Assembly (NCBI GenBank): GCA_023231475.1
Contig: JALJEE010000800.1
Span: 1 to 52,928, forward strand
Source of the DNA: Seison nebaliae
Taxonomy: Eukaryota; Rotifera; Pararotatoria; Seisonacea; Seisonidae
Direction: 5' to 3'
DNA: 52,928 nucleotides
Position numbers and translations under genes: made by a program. The notes beneath the pieces were generated by a model. The model worked only from the letters and a program-made list of their open reading frames with translations, ran no database searches and had not been told where the DNA came from. The stretch's first letter is position 1. Each line of letters starts with the position of its first letter. Positions 38,176 through 51,018 of this stretch are shown piece after piece.

Positions 38176-39597
38176 TTCTCATAAAATTAACGAAAATTTA
38201 TAATTATCAATATTTTCTTCAGCATCTCATTTCCTGAAGCATTCATTCATACTGATCATTTGAGAATGCGAAGGGAAATATGTAATTGAATAAATTTCGA
38301 ATTGTTACATCACTTTCTTTCAAACGAACAAATAAAACAAATTCTTATTATTCTTCTCCACCACCGCTCACCAATTGCCCACTCCAATCAACAGTCACAG
38401 ACGGTTGTCCCTAACCATCATCCAATCCAATTTACTTACTTTCATTGGGAATTACCAGAAATTTCCCCTGCAACATTTCCATCCGTCCATCATTTTCTAC
38501 TTAATATCAATTTCTCTCCTTCACCTTTTCCCAACAGATGTCTAATGTCTATTCGATGACTTTCATGACGTTTTCATTTACTCTCTAACATCACCAACGA
38601 ACATTTAATTGTGCGGCAGACAATATTTATTCGGGAATTCTATTGAAAGTTATTGAAATTACATTTGAATCTCATAAATTGAAATTCTTTTAAACATTAA
38701 TATTCAATTATACTAATACATATTACTTTGATGAAACTTCATATAAATCGATGTGATATCGAAATTTCTCATTTGTTCAATTTACCAAATTCCTTTCCAA
38801 TATTTCAAGTATTAGGTATTAATAAGATCAAACTATCCATCACTTCTGACAATTATCGTTTTCTTCCGATTTTTACTGATAACAGTTAACTGATAACAAC
38901 ATGAAATATTGTGACCATTCTTAAAATGAGATGATAAAGATGTATAGAGAAAACTTTATTCTTTTATCAATATACTCAAATGGAAGACAGATTGAGGAAA
39001 TATTTGAAATTTTTGAAAATAAACTTTGTAAAGATTAGATTATTTAAAATAGAAAAGAAACAATTTGAAATAAGATAATATATAGAGAGAATCATAATGA
39101 ATTGTCAAGTGTCATTAGTGAATCATTTTGAAATGAGTCGATCTGGATATAGAATTCGACCCGTCCCGAAATTATTCAATTCCAAATAGACGACCAATTT
39201 AAGATGAGTTCTCGAGAAATTCATTCTGTACACACAATTTCAATAGTAGTAACTCTTAAATCAATGGACTCTACGAAATATCGTTGATTTTCACCCGTCC
39301 ATCAAACTGATGGATTCTTCGAGTTTAATCGATTCTGAACTTTATTCTGAAAAATAAATTCTCAATATGCTCAGTTGGAAGATACTGAAGAATTTAAGAT
39401 ATTTGAGATTGAATTCTGATCGTTCCGTCACTGGCAGACGAGGGGAATGGATAAACAATTCGTTACACTTGCAAGAATGATGAGTAAAATTATTAGCGAT
39501 AAAATTTGAGGGGAATGATGAAGATGGCTGAAAACTGAATATTGAATTTAAATCTGAATTTAAATCTGAATTTTAAATTGATTTTGTGAGAATATGA

Positions 39598-41656
39598 TCA
39601 ATTCTTCGATTTATCTTTGAATTTGATGGTGTAGAGATCATCATAATCTTCTTGTAATAAATAATCATAAGCGGGTGTGGTGGAATGATAAACTTTCTTC
39701 ATCTGCTCCTGCAATTCATTCAATAACATCGGATAGGGTAATTTGGCGTCGTATTCGTTGAGATGAGTTCGTTTCAATTGAACTTCTTTCGTCTTGCTGA
39801 GAATACTTTCTCTTAATTCTTTATCGTTCTCATTCAATCTCAAATATTTCAAATATAATTCCTTCTCTTTATGCACTAATTGATCGTGGTCGTCGTCATT
39901 CTTCTTCTCTTCCAACAACAAACGACGTTCTTTCAATGTGGAATTTGAATTAATTTCATACAACCGAATTAGACTACCCCAATTGGTGAGTTGTGGATGA
40001 AGTTGTCGTAAGAGAATTTGAGCTGCTCGATGTTTCCCCTGATTCTTCGACGTACATTTAATAGAGACGATCATATCCTTTGGATCGACATTATAAGTGG
40101 GCGTCCAATTTTTTAGAGTTAACGTCAATTGATGATATTTACCAGCTAAATCGATCATGTCGAGAGAGAGTAGATCATTATGATTCATCATCATTGTATT
40201 TCGTTTGAGACATTCGTTTAACAGATGATATGGTTTCATGTAGCCACATTTCTCTAGAATGTCAAGAACGCGTTCATTGTCAATTGGTAATGTATCGAGA
40301 ACTTTCAATAAAGATTCTTCTTCACAATTATTCGTACCATTTATGATACTTTCTCCACTCTCCGATGATTTGACTGATATATCATTTCCATTTTGATGGT
40401 TGGACGTATGTGAAATATATTCAGGCATAACAATACGTAATGCTTCTAATGCCGCCATATTCTTCGCACTCTTCTTACTACTACCATGACCCACACCATA
40501 AAGAACGGAATTGACATACACTTCGATACAATAAGAATTGGCCATATCGACATTCGTCACTTCTTTGTAGAAAGGGAGAGCATTTGATCCATTAACTTTT
40601 TGGAGATATTCATTCAGAATTGATGCATCAGATTTGTTCGTCATGGAGAAGGAAAGTGTCTGATATTTGTCTTTCACTATTCGTTCAATGAGTAACGGCC
40701 GATTAAGTTGTTGACGATCATCGAAATGAGAAGCACATGATGTCAATGTTGGTAATAGATTGATCTTCTTTGCATTTTCGTTGGAGCGAAGAGAATTGAT
40801 ATATTCTTTCCGTTTGGACCAATCGAAGAATTTTCGAATTTCATTCTCTTCGAATTCGAATAAACGACTATTATATCTGAATAATTCCTCTTTGTTTAAT
40901 AGATATTGTTCATGATGCACTTCTAATAACGATTGGTTTCCATGGTAACGATTGAATTCTTCCTTCAAATTTTCAAATATTGCTGAAGATGATGTAGTCG
41001 TTTTATAGAGAAGGAGATCTTCCAATCTCATCGACATATCCTCTCGAATCTCCAACGATCTTTTATCGATCAAATTCACCAATTCATTCCGAAATAATTC
41101 TGCTTCTTTTTCACCAACAATCTCTTTCGTTGTCTCATTTCTCATTTCTTCTCCTAAATACATCAACTTCAATTCATTCTCAACTAAATTATTTGTCTCT
41201 TTCAAACAATTCACATTTTCTTGATTAATTTCACAATTCTCGAAATTATGCATATAATTATCTTGTTGTTGTTGTTGTTGTTCTTGTTGTTGTGTGATTT
41301 CTATTCGATTTTGATGTTCTTTTTTATTCTTCAAATATTTATAATGAAGACAAGGAATCGATGTTAATGGAATGAGATGTCGTTTACAATTAAAGCCTCG
41401 ACTCAGTTGAAATGGACGAGAAAGTGTGATGACTCGCGTCTTCGTATGAATATAAAAGTTGAGACCAGATTCATGAAGATATGAACCCCATCCAACTGGT
41501 AATAAATCATGAGATTCATCTTTCGTCGGGAAATATTTACATCTCTTCTTCCGAATTGTTCGATATGAACATTTCTCTTCTTTCTTCTCCTTCTTTCCAT
41601 TCTCATTCTCATCATCATCATCATCATTATCATCATCATCTTCTTCATCTTCTTCT

Positions 41657-41688
<32 letters not shown>

Positions 41689-41970
41689 ATCGTTATTTCC
41701 AATCGATTCTTCAATTTCATCATCGTCTAAATCGAAAAACTTCTCAACTTTCTTCTCCGACGATTCGACTTTCATTTTCCCTAATAAATTCCTTCGTTTC
41801 GCTGATAAATTTATACTCACTCCTCCATAACAACATTTCGATCGTTTCCTTCGATTTCTTCTTCCACGTTCATTTCGTTGTCTCATGTCGGTCGAACGGG
41901 TTTCCATATCGCAAATAGTGAAGTTGCCTCCAGATATCTTCGATTTTTCGAATGGGAAATTCTTCCTCAT
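39598..41970 (-). CDS. DGCR8: Pasha / DGCR8 microprocessor subunit
   Basis: A single long exon of 790 aa. The order matches DGCR8/Pasha. A basic N-terminus leads to an acidic Glu/Asp tract (about 94-122). The Rhed/WW region (LLPVGWGSYLHESGLNFYIH, 156-175) runs to IPCLHY at 205-210, whose Cys207 corresponds to the heme-ligand cysteine. dsRBD1 follows at about 450-518 (GHGSSKKSAKNMAALEAL), then dsRBD2 at about 579-672 (YHLLNECLKRN ... QLHPQLTNWGSLIRLYE). A C-terminal helix for Drosha binding is expected in the last 100 residues. The protein binds primary microRNAs in the nucleus and guides Drosha cleavage. The segment between the Rhed region and dsRBD1 is long and rich in Glu, Asn and Gln. I used the first ATG; its start lies 246 bp from the next gene on the other strand. 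Confidence 0.93.
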
Positions 41971-42216
41971 TTCATCATTCCATATTGCGATTGTTTGTAT
42001 GTGTCTGTGTATATTTCACGATTTAAACCTTTTCAAATTTGTCGCTTAATCACAGAAATTAATTTTGCAGGAAATTTCCTCAGTCTCCACCATCCATCAT
42101 CATCATCATCATCATAATAATAATCATCATCATCATCATCATCATCATCAGTCGATTGTAAAAAGATTTTTACATATACACATCATTATTGTCCTCCTTC
42201 AAATCCATATTTACAG
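41971..42216. promoter_or_regulatory. Short divergent spacer with (ATC)n, probable bidirectional promoter
   Basis: 246 bp separate the start codons of Pasha (minus) and the 980-aa gene (plus). About 62 bp of it (42090-42151) is ATC/AAT trinucleotide repeat. The plus-strand start ATG at 42217 directly follows a TTTACAG acceptor-like sequence, so a 5' UTR intron, or trans-splicing, is possible. Confidence 0.45.
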
Positions 42217-45200
42217 ATGAGCGGTTCATTTCCTTTCCGATTGATATCTTCAATTTTTAGAAAAGATTCACGAACCTCCGTCTCCACCGACAACATCAAT
42301 CAATCCATTTTTGGTTAGTCTTTTCAAATTTCTTCTTCTCATCACAAATCTTATTAATCATCAATAATTCCCAAAAACCGAAATATATAGACGAGATGAT
42401 CGATTGTCTTCTCCTTCCAATATTCGAATGGAAAAGGTTTCTTCTTTCTCCTTCTCCTCTTATTCGAATGTGAGTCGAATTGGACAGAAGTCAAGATCCT
42501 CTTCTTCGACTTAGTGACATATTCGGGTCACAACGTCGATTTCTAGTGGAACATATCGAAGCAGAAGATCAACTCGATTTCAATGTATATTTGGAGCGAA
42601 CGTCCAATTTGTTCTATTTCGCTAAAGATATCATCTCTTCATTACCAAGTATTCATTCATTCATTTTTTCATTCATTTATATTTTTTTTTCCATTTCAGT
42701 TTCTTGTTGGAGTGAATATCCAATCTTTTTGAACGAAGCTAGAAATTTTGTACTTGTTCTCTACTCGACATATCGAATGAATTGTGTATTCGTTCAAGAG
42801 AATTGGTCCGATCAATTGGTCACACAATCATTTCCCGATCCCAGAGAATATATATCTCGAGTCGAGATCATTAAAGAAGATCAATTACTCAGTTTCCTCG
42901 ACGAACTCACTTGCAATCTAATCAGTACAGCACTCAAATGGAATCGTTCACCCGTTCTCATTTATTTTTCGTTTCTTCTTCAAAAATTTTCTTTTTTTCT
43001 CAAAGGCGAAAAACTTCATGTCAATTCTATTGCGATTGGAGAAGAATGGAGATTTACGGAAAAGTTATAATTTCTTATAAAATTTTTGATTTGTTTATAC
43101 TTTTAAAATTATTTGATATTGAATATAAATTGAATAATTAGAAATTAATTTATCTTTATTTTAATAATTAAATTTTCCTTTTCTTTTTTTTTTCGTTTTA
43201 TAGAACAAATCAAATTTCTGATAGAGAAGTCTTTTGACGAATTCTCATTATTGAACGATTATTTATCAATAAGAGTTCTTCTTCTTTTTTTTTCATTATT
43301 TTATTCATTTATTCATTTATCTCTAGATTCTTTCTCATTTTACGCATTATTTCGATGAAGAGAATTGGCACGATGTTTTTCATCGATTGACTGCCGTTTT
43401 TTTGAAACGACCCCGAATCTTCAATTCATTTTATAGTCATGCATTTCGAGTAGATCAAATGCATCCGGGACGAATAGTTTTTCTTTAATAAATAATATTC
43501 ATAAATTTTTAATAATTCTTTTATAGATGGAAACGTTTATGAATCAAATTAATTTCGAAGTGACTCCGACGGAATTTATGAAATATATTCCGAAATTATT
43601 CGTCACTCTACTCCACAATCACAGCGAAACGGCGAAAAAAGCTCTCCGATATTTAGATAATTTATATGTGCAAGTGTTGGATAAAAGTAAACATCGTCAT
43701 GAAGCAGAGATGTATCTTATTCAATATTTATTATTGACGGTTGGTTTGAGAGATGAAGAACCAATTCGAGAAATGAAGTCGGTGGATTTAAATCACAATT
43801 ATTGGCGATTACCTCTTCCCTCACTCAGCGAATTGGATGAGATGGAAATATTGAGACAGAAATTATTTTCGGAGAATAGTCATGAGATAATACGTCATTT
43901 ATCAGAACGAGAGAGACGAATGACTGAAAAAACTCAGGAATCAGAAACGATGGATTGGGGATCCAATTCTTCCTTATTCATCGAAGATGATAAGAAAGAT
44001 GAGAATGAATTACCATCACAACGATCGTTGACGAGTACGATCAATTTACTTCATAAAGACAACGAGAAGAATTTGGAGAAGTGTACCACATCCGCTTTTC
44101 CTCACCATCTCAAACAAGTCGTTCGTCGATTAGTTGATGATGTTTATCCTCAATCTGCTCTCGTTTATTCATTGATTCCGATGAAATTGATCGATTATTT
44201 AACGGAAGAGAATGAAACATTTTATAATAATATTCTAGAGAAGTTGTTACGTAATGAGAATATCAATCTTCAATTGATACCGTTAATGCCGATTATTTCG
44301 ACGATAATCGATAATATCATTTTCCATGAGACTCTTATGAATTTATTAGTCATTTTACAAGCCTTCTACAATTCGGATAATGTGGAAGAATTACCAATAT
44401 TTTATTCGAATACTTCATTTCATCTCCTCATCGATGAATGGAAAGAGAAACGAGCCATTGATCATTTCGTCCAAATACTTCCATATTCTCCATCCATCGA
44501 TCTCGTACGTTCTATCATCCAACAAATTATCCATTTTGCTCATTTGATCTTTTTGAGGAAAAGGAAGAATACATTCAATTATTTCCAAACATTATATCAA
44601 TCACCAAATTATCTTATTCATCAAATCGATATTTGGTTGTTTATTGACATTTTACTAAAAATCTTCTTTTCCGCTCCCTATATCCGATACAAGAAAGAGA
44701 TTGATTCAATTTTGAAAAAGAAGAGTTCGATTCAATTATTTCCAAATGAGCCACCTCTCTCAACCATCAATGATGATATTTATATCACATATGAATTATT
44801 TCACAATAAACAATGGACGGATGAATTACATTTGATGGAATGGAGACATCGATCTAATTTCATCGAAATCTTCCTTTCTCTCATTCCCTTCGCTCATTTC
44901 GATCAATTGAGTTCGATCGAAGAAGGAATCGCACTCCAATTCCTTTATGACCCAATTGTTCATATTCATCGATTATCGGTGAAATTGGTAGCGAATCTTC
45001 TCCTTCGTTATCAATTAACATCGATTTATTCTTCTCATTCAGTTCGACTTGTGGAGAAAGTGAAAGAATTAAATCCTGATAAATTTGAAGTGACGTTATT
45101 AAATATAGCTATCGAATTTCTATCACCATCACTCAATTATCATCAGATTAATGATGAAGACGTACCAGTTTTCCTTTCTGACGATGATTGTCCTATTTTG

Positions 45201-45742
45201 AATTATTATGAAACATTCCGACTCATCATCGGAACTAGTCGTCGATCTCATCGACTCAATTTAGTCAAACAATTCTCCAAATATGAGACAATTGATTCAC
45301 TTCATTCGCCACATATTGTCCAATTGAATCAATTCGAGAGATTGAAACATTTTCATCAACTTTTCTACAAAAATTTCATTTCGCTCATCTTTCAACCAAA
45401 CATCAATCATCAAATAACAATAAATTTAGTGAGATTAATTGAAATTGTCACTCGATTTATTCGTTCGATTTTCTCTTCATTCTCTCTTTCATTATCTCGT
45501 TTTTAGATGAAATGATGGATTCAAGACAATTCTATCAGACTCCCATCGAATACTACCAATCATCGAACAAGGATGAAGATGATTATCAAAAGAATATGTC
45601 CTTCCTCCTTCACATGTACAAGTCGATAACGGAGACGTATGGAGATCGCATCCTTACTCTCCTCACAACAATAGAGAAGTCAAATCAACTTTTCCTCATC
45701 CCAATCATTAAGAGAATATATCAACGATATGGAATCTTTTAA
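42217..45742 (+). CDS. Unidentified 980-aa, probably all-helical protein
   Basis: Exons 42217..42313, 42391..42436, 42488..42648, 42700..42945, 43204..43274, 43327..43476, 43527..45462 and 45507..45742 join in frame to 980 aa. I do not recognise the family. The sequence is rich in Leu, Ile, Phe and charged residues and lacks a signal peptide, zinc motif or enzyme signature. Its composition suggests stacked helices of HEAT/ARM type, for example LFVTLLHNHSETAKKALRYL and VHIHRLSVKLVANLLLRY. One short stretch near residue 270 faintly resembles PP2A B56 subunits, too weak to rely on. An acidic, polar insert (about residues 380-430) breaks the helical part. The donor at 42649 (GTATTC) is the only one in the window that I placed without GTT. 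The 258-bp fourth intron was chosen because it alone keeps frame. Confidence 0.75.
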
Positions 45743-47219
45743 TTTCATCTTTTCTTCCTCTACTTGTAAATGTCCAGAACTGATAGTTTTTTTTTATTAC
45801 TTTTCACCTATTATATTTCACTTAACTATTTAAGAATATTTATTAAAAACATCAAAGTTTATGTGGAGTTTAAACATTGGAAATCCTTTCCAATTCATCC
45901 TAAAAAAAAAATCCTAACACACTAACTATTCATATTATATCACTCCTCCTCCTCCCAATACAATTAAGTTAAATTTATTGAAAATTCCACTTTCTTTAAC
46001 TGATGTTCATAATATGCACAATTTTAAATTTGTAGACAATTTATCCTTTTTTCTCTGTAGTTCATGACAAACCCCCTCATCCCTGATGTATAGTCCCATA
46101 AAGCTTATTATATATAACTCGTAAGTTTTATTGAATTAATAAAAATTTTCTTATTATTAGGTAGGAATCCAATATCATTCAGAAAAGAATTAGCAATAGT
46201 CTATAATAGACTCTATAGAGTATATACTATTGCTAATAATCATTCGTTATTATAAGAATAATAATTCTTTCAACTTCATATCCCTAATGTTTTGGAAGGT
46301 GAGAAATTTCACCCGAAATTACAATTCTATTTTAAGAAATATTATACTAGTCCTTCGTTATGCTTATTGAAGAAAGACCACACTAGTTTGGTAGAAGGGA
46401 CTAGAGAAAAAGTGAGCTTAAGGTATGGTGGATGGAAAACAATTAAAATAATTTTTTTGGTTCTGTTCGACGAGAGTAAGCTTAAAATTTGAGATTGGAA
46501 TTGAAAAAATAAATTTCTCAATTTATTCTGAGTATTTCTTCTGATTTATTGATGCAAGACTAGACATTTCACAAGATGAAAACGCAGCTATTCACTATAT
46601 AAGTATAGTGATCCCTTCTTTGAGAATGTTGAATGAATTTGTGTGAAAATATCTTTTTGTAAACTTATTGTAAATTGAGTGATATTTATTTTCAACTTGT
46701 TAACACAACTTGCATGAGTAAGGACTTCTTCTTTACGAACTTCTTTCTTTCTTATTAGAATCTACATTTGAACTCGGATTTCGAATGATGCACCAATTTA
46801 AACGTACTTCACATCAATCGACAGGGCAATATTCAAATTCGATAAATTATTCTAATACCTCCTCTCAATTCATTCATCGGCGGCGGTGTACTCGCAGCTG
46901 ATTAGTGTTCTATTGCGTGTTAATTGTGATTCAATAAGTCTCCTTCAAATAAATTCGGGTTGAAAAGGATACAAACCAAATTCAATTTATTCATTTCATT
47001 CTTACTCATTTACACACACACATACACACACACACGCACACATACATACAGAGACACACGTTTTTAAACATATACGGGTGCGATCAAAAATTTTTTCAAT
47101 TCAACTTCCCCCGCCATTAAAAGAAACTTTTATTTTTCTTTTCACGCTAATCCTCGTCCACTACTTGGAATATGGGCAAAAAAAGTTCATTCTTTTTTCT
47201 TCCTCTCTCCATTAGTTGA
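45743..47219. other. Intergenic spacer with hairpin and CA repeat
   Basis: About 1.5 kb between two plus-strand genes. It holds a nested palindrome at 46189-46237 and an interrupted CA microsatellite near 47012-47060. A short ORF at 46292-46492 ends in a DESK-like motif that faintly recalls Tc1/mariner transposases, too weak to call. The end of the spacer reads as an acceptor-like CCATTAG four bases before the IFRD start codon. Confidence 0.5.
46189..46237. repeat. Nested perfect palindromes (hairpin)
   Basis: ATTAGCAATAGT at 46189-46200 pairs perfectly with ACTATTGCTAAT at 46226-46237. The 25-bp interior contains a second perfect palindrome, ACTCTATAGAGT at 46210-46221. It could be a cruciform, a transcript hairpin or the core of a small palindromic element. 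Confidence 0.75.
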
Positions 47220-48719
47220 ATGGTCTTCCTCCAAATAGATAATAGAAATCGAGTTAACGGCAGATCGAATAAGGAAAATGATCTAGTGGATAGCGATTCC
47301 GTAACTGACGATGGTGAATTGATTGATAGTTTCATGGACGAAACGTCGTTATTGATCGACGGTTTCCTCGACAAGATCAATGAGAGAAAGTTCATCGTTT
47401 CTTTCAAATAATTCTTCTAAAATTTCCTTTTTTGCAGTGCGAAGAAGCGACTTAAATTTCTCAATCAATTCCGTCAGTTATTACAAACGAATTACCTTGG
47501 AAATTTTTTTACGAAAAAGTTAATCTCATTCAAATTTTACTTTTATTACAAAATTTTCTCATAAAATCTTTTCTTCCTTTCTCTTCATCATTATGAAAAC
47601 AATAAATTAATTTCTCTTTTCTTTTCCAGTTTCGAGGAATGGCAAGATAGTCTGATACGTTTAATGAATCGCGGAGTGTCAATAGAAGAGAAATTATCGG
47701 CAGGAAAATGTTTATTATATTTATATATTCAAGTGCCATTGGAAATGAATGATGAGAATGAGAAGGTGATTCGATCGATCGTTCGTGATGAAAGTCTCCC
47801 CATCACTCTGAGACAAACGGCGATTTATATTTATGGAATTGGTAATTATCGATGCCGATTAGATTTGTATGAGTGTGCGAAAACGTTGGAAGTAATTTTG
47901 TCTCATTCATACTTGAAAGGTGATAGAACAGTCAGGAAAAATTTGAATAACAACGATATTCAATTACATCTCTCCGCTTTGAATATGATAATTTTCCTTT
48001 TGGTTGTACGTCAGAACGGTGGCGATGATGATCGAGAGATTTGTCGAGAGATTTTACGAATTCTATTACCCAAATTACCGGAACTAATGCAGAGTATTGA
48101 CGTGGAAATGAAATGTCAATCGGCGATGGCTCTAATAATTTGTCATGATATAGCCAAATCGATCGGCGGCTGTCAAATACCTAAATTAGGGAATCATTAT
48201 CTGGAAGATTTGCAGAAAATCGGAAATAATTCAATGAAAAATGAAGGACGACGTTCAAAAAAAATGCAACGAGATGCCACCAAAAATTTGATAATTTCAT
48301 TAGAGTCACTTCGCAAGAGTGGAGATAGCAATTTCTCTGAATTCCAATTAACTATCAACCATCATTGTAATCGACGTCTAATTGGAAATGAACAACAAGT
48401 TCTCGTAGACGACAATGGAATTAAAGGAAATGAGACGATTATCATCGATTCGTGGTCACTCTATCATATTTATCAATTTATTTGCGATATTTCTAGCGAG
48501 AACATCGACGAACATCTCCGACAGAACAATTTCGTTCGGAATCTGCTCGAAATCGACGAACTGAATGATTTGCGATTGATCGGTTCGGTGGGGAAACAAC
48601 ATGTTCAACAAGTGAAAATGTTACGACAAAATGCGGAGAAAATGCAGAAAAACAAGCGGAAGAATGAACGTGATCATAAAATGAAAATAAAATCTGAATT
48701 TGACGAACATTCTGATTAG
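47220..48719 (+). CDS. IFRD: Interferon-related developmental regulator family protein (IFRD1/2, Tis7)
   Basis: Exons 47220..47389, 47438..47518 and 47630..48719 give 446 aa. The N-terminal helical part (LLIDGFLDKINER, then AKKRLKFLNQFRQLLQTNYL) matches the opening ARM-like repeats of IFRD proteins. The C-terminal block with IIIDSWSLYHIYQF and HLRQNNFVRNLLEI matches their conserved end (..YIDCW..HLQSNEFLRNVFEL in human). The tail is Lys/Arg-rich. In animals these proteins act as transcriptional co-regulators, and IFRD2 also binds inactive ribosomes; which applies here is unknown. The start is the only ATG that keeps frame with the first exon. An upstream ATG at 47172 runs into a stop, even if a small intron is allowed. 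Confidence 0.85.
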
Positions 48720-49032
48720 ATCAAATTAATATTTTTCTTTTCGTCCAGTGCGTTCCGTTTCTTTTCTCAATATTTATTTTTCCAATCAAACTAAAGTTTT
48801 CTTTTCTTGTCCTTTCACATTAAATTTCTTTCATATTTTCTTCGTTTTTCCCCATTCGTTTATTAAGTTTATCAATTTTATTTACTCAAATTTTATTTCA
48901 TTCTTCTATTAAACAACAATTATTTTAATGGATTAATTAATTTCCTAAATCGTTCTGGACAACATGTAATTGACAGTAAGTAATTAATTGAATATGGAGC
49001 ATTTAGAGTAAAAATGGAGGACATTCAATAAG
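48720..49032. other. AT-rich 3' flank of IFRD
   Basis: AT-rich intergenic DNA. No gene, RNA or repeat is recognised until the direct repeat that follows. Confidence 0.5.
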
Positions 49033-49213
49033 GCAATTAGTTTTCTATATTTTTTTATTGATTCCATTAGTTCCATTTGAAATTAAATTTGTTATCATTA
49101 TACATTCATAGATTATCGTTTAATCTGGTTTTTATAGTTCTTTATTATTACTCTACTTCTATTTAATTTGAATAAATAATTAAATAATTAGTAAATAATA
49201 AGTTAGTTTCTCA
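49033..49213. repeat. Direct repeat family, copy 1
   Basis: About 180 bp closely match 51757-51950 in the same orientation. A long near-identical core runs from TTCCATTTGAAATTAAATTT through ATCGTTTAATCTGG to AATAATAAGTTAGTT. The copies differ by small indels in a TTATTA-rich stretch. No coding potential. It may be a dispersed, non-autonomous repeat. Confidence 0.85.
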
Positions 49214-49439
49214 TGAAACCTACACAATGGAGTAGATTTTCAAACTTTATCATTAGAACGATGAAACTTTAGTTTCCAGACGTATATGATGATTATCATA
49301 AAACCGATATCCATGACAACTATGACATTTTTGCATATCATAAAGCAGAATCAAACTCGTTAATAAACGATGTTCATTTTGAAAATTATTCCTATTTTGA
49401 AGAAACCGAATATCGATCATTCTTCGTATTTGAGAACCT

Positions 49440-50455
49440 CATTTTGATCCGATACCGTAATGTACTCTATTCGTCATCGTATCAAGTCGCTTATCGATCA
49501 TCCTGTTGAGGCACATATCCTCTTCTTCTTATTCTCCGTTCGACTATAAATATTGCGAAGGAGATGAAACTTTTTTTACATCTTCTTTTCCTTGATGCTT
49601 CAAAGGCATTCGATTCGATCAACGATATTCCTACGTCCTTTATTCTATCCTCAAATTTCTCGTCCATTTCTTCTGCAATTCCTCTGGATGCGTTGTTCAC
49701 GGTGATAGCTACAGCATTCCCTTCCAAATTAATTCAGGAGTTTGTCAAGGTACGATCCTAGGTCTCTGGTTATTTGGAGTGGCTATTGACGGCTAATCGC
49801 GAACTAAACGAAAGTAACAGGATTGCCATCGATGATTTCTTATTTCCACATATGTCGATGACTTCGTGATCATTCATTGTTCCCATCATGAGTTAAAGAA
49901 ATCCGACCTACGTACATTTCGTCTTCTTGGGAAAAGAGGTATTGTTATTAATGAAGCGAAATGCTGGTTGCTCTCAACTGGTAATCGCTCATTCTACTAT
50001 CTTCCTAAGCTGGCAGATTTTCCTGATCCGCTCTCGATCATATTGGAAACAAATTCTGCAGAGCTTTTTTCTCCTTCTCTCCCAAATCTAAATTCGTTTC
50101 ATTGAAGATCCGTCTTTCACTTTTTAGGAGTTTAGTGGTACCACTGTATTCCCGGGAGACCATATTTCTATGTTCTCATCATTCTTTCTTGTCCACGGAT
50201 CGGGCCTATAATCGACTCATTAGGAGAATGATCTGTTGCTTTCATAGATGTAACCGTTCACTTCTTTTCGCCACAGTGAATTTCTTATCACTTCCCATTC
50301 TTATTTTTCGTCGTATTTTTTCACTTATTGATAAATTTTACAATTCCGACCTACTCGTCAGTCATCCTTCCGTAATCTACCCTCTTCACATCCATTGCGT
50401 TTTCACATACATTCTCAGATATTATGATACTTATTCCCACGGGAATTCTAACTAA
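49440..50455 (+). mobile_element. Decayed non-LTR (LINE) retrotransposon, reverse transcriptase fragment
   Basis: Pieces of a LINE-type reverse transcriptase occur in order on the plus strand, in shifting frames. They are RHRIKSLIDHPVEA (near 49476), the catalytic block FLDASKAFDSIN (near 49588), INSGVCQGTILG (near 49730), and STYVDDFVIIH with its YxDD box near 49851. A thumb/C-terminal part follows (LFRSLVVPLY and RRIFSLIDKFYNSDLLVSHP, 50102-50455). The fragments are split by stops and frameshifts, and no endonuclease, ORF1 or poly(A) tail is recognisable, so it is an old 5'-truncated copy. The clade is not determined; the DASKAFD block favours a LINE over LTR elements, although YVDD is less usual than YADD. 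Confidence 0.8.
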
Positions 50456-51018
50456 TAAATAATAATAATAATTAAGTTAATCGAAGTAATTTGGAGCATC
50501 TTGAATTGAAATAAGGGAAATTTTTAAAATTCGAACACTAGTTCTATAATGTTTTTGTTGTTTATTGCTCAATTGGAAATAAGTTCATGGAAAGTTATTT
50601 AAAACAATTGTGTCATTTTAATGATTATGTTATGAGTAATTTTCTGCGTAATAAATTTATTCGTTCATGGACATAGACAATTTATGAAGTAAAGCAATCT
50701 AAAAAGAGCTGAATGAATGTATTACGAATGAAAATTAATTGAAATAAAATTACTTGGAATTGTTCGCTATTCAAAAGATAAACTGAAGAAAAATATTTTT
50801 CATGATCAAAAATCATTCAAAGATTAATAAAATGGTTCTATAATTGTTGATGTTTATTGAATAGATGTACATTATTTAATTTAGATGTAAATAAATCGAT
50901 CGCTTTGAGAATGACCGATTTCCATTTGGAAGGGCTATAAAATGTTTTTTATGATGTTGAATGATCTATAATTTTAAAATTTCAAGAAACTTATTTCAAG
51001 GAAAGTGTTTATCCGAAA
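50456..51018. other. AT-rich intergenic spacer
   Basis: About 560 bp between the LINE fragment and the VWC gene. No features recognised. Confidence 0.5.

Larger units (their letters stand above)
37669..39597. other. Convergent spacer between junctophilin and Pasha
   Basis: About 1.9 kb of 3' flank for both genes. It contains a (CCAA)n array at 37706-37755 with a second short block near 37843-37866, a GATGAT run near 38070-38085 and a (CA)n array at 38120-38175. No gene is visible; ORFs here are translations of simple repeats. Confidence 0.55.

Noticed and set aside
37897-38184. Membrane-like ORF rich in Leu, Met and Ile
   Set aside because: It is built from ATG/ATT and CA simple repeats in a 3' flank.
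41403-41918. Lys/Met-rich and His/Leu-rich ORFs
   Set aside because: They are other-frame and antisense readings of the acidic tract of Pasha.
42961-43064. Extra exon encoding GEKLHVNSIAIGEEWRF
   Set aside because: It can be opened by an acceptor-like AAAG, but no donor after it keeps frame with the next exon. A single 258-bp intron does.
42217-45742. PP2A B56 regulatory subunit, NELF-B or senataxin
   Set aside because: Only short, gapped resemblances; none extends over the length of the protein.
46292-46492. Tc1/mariner transposase remnant
   Set aside because: Only a short LFDESKLKI-like match and no other motif or terminal repeats; too weak.
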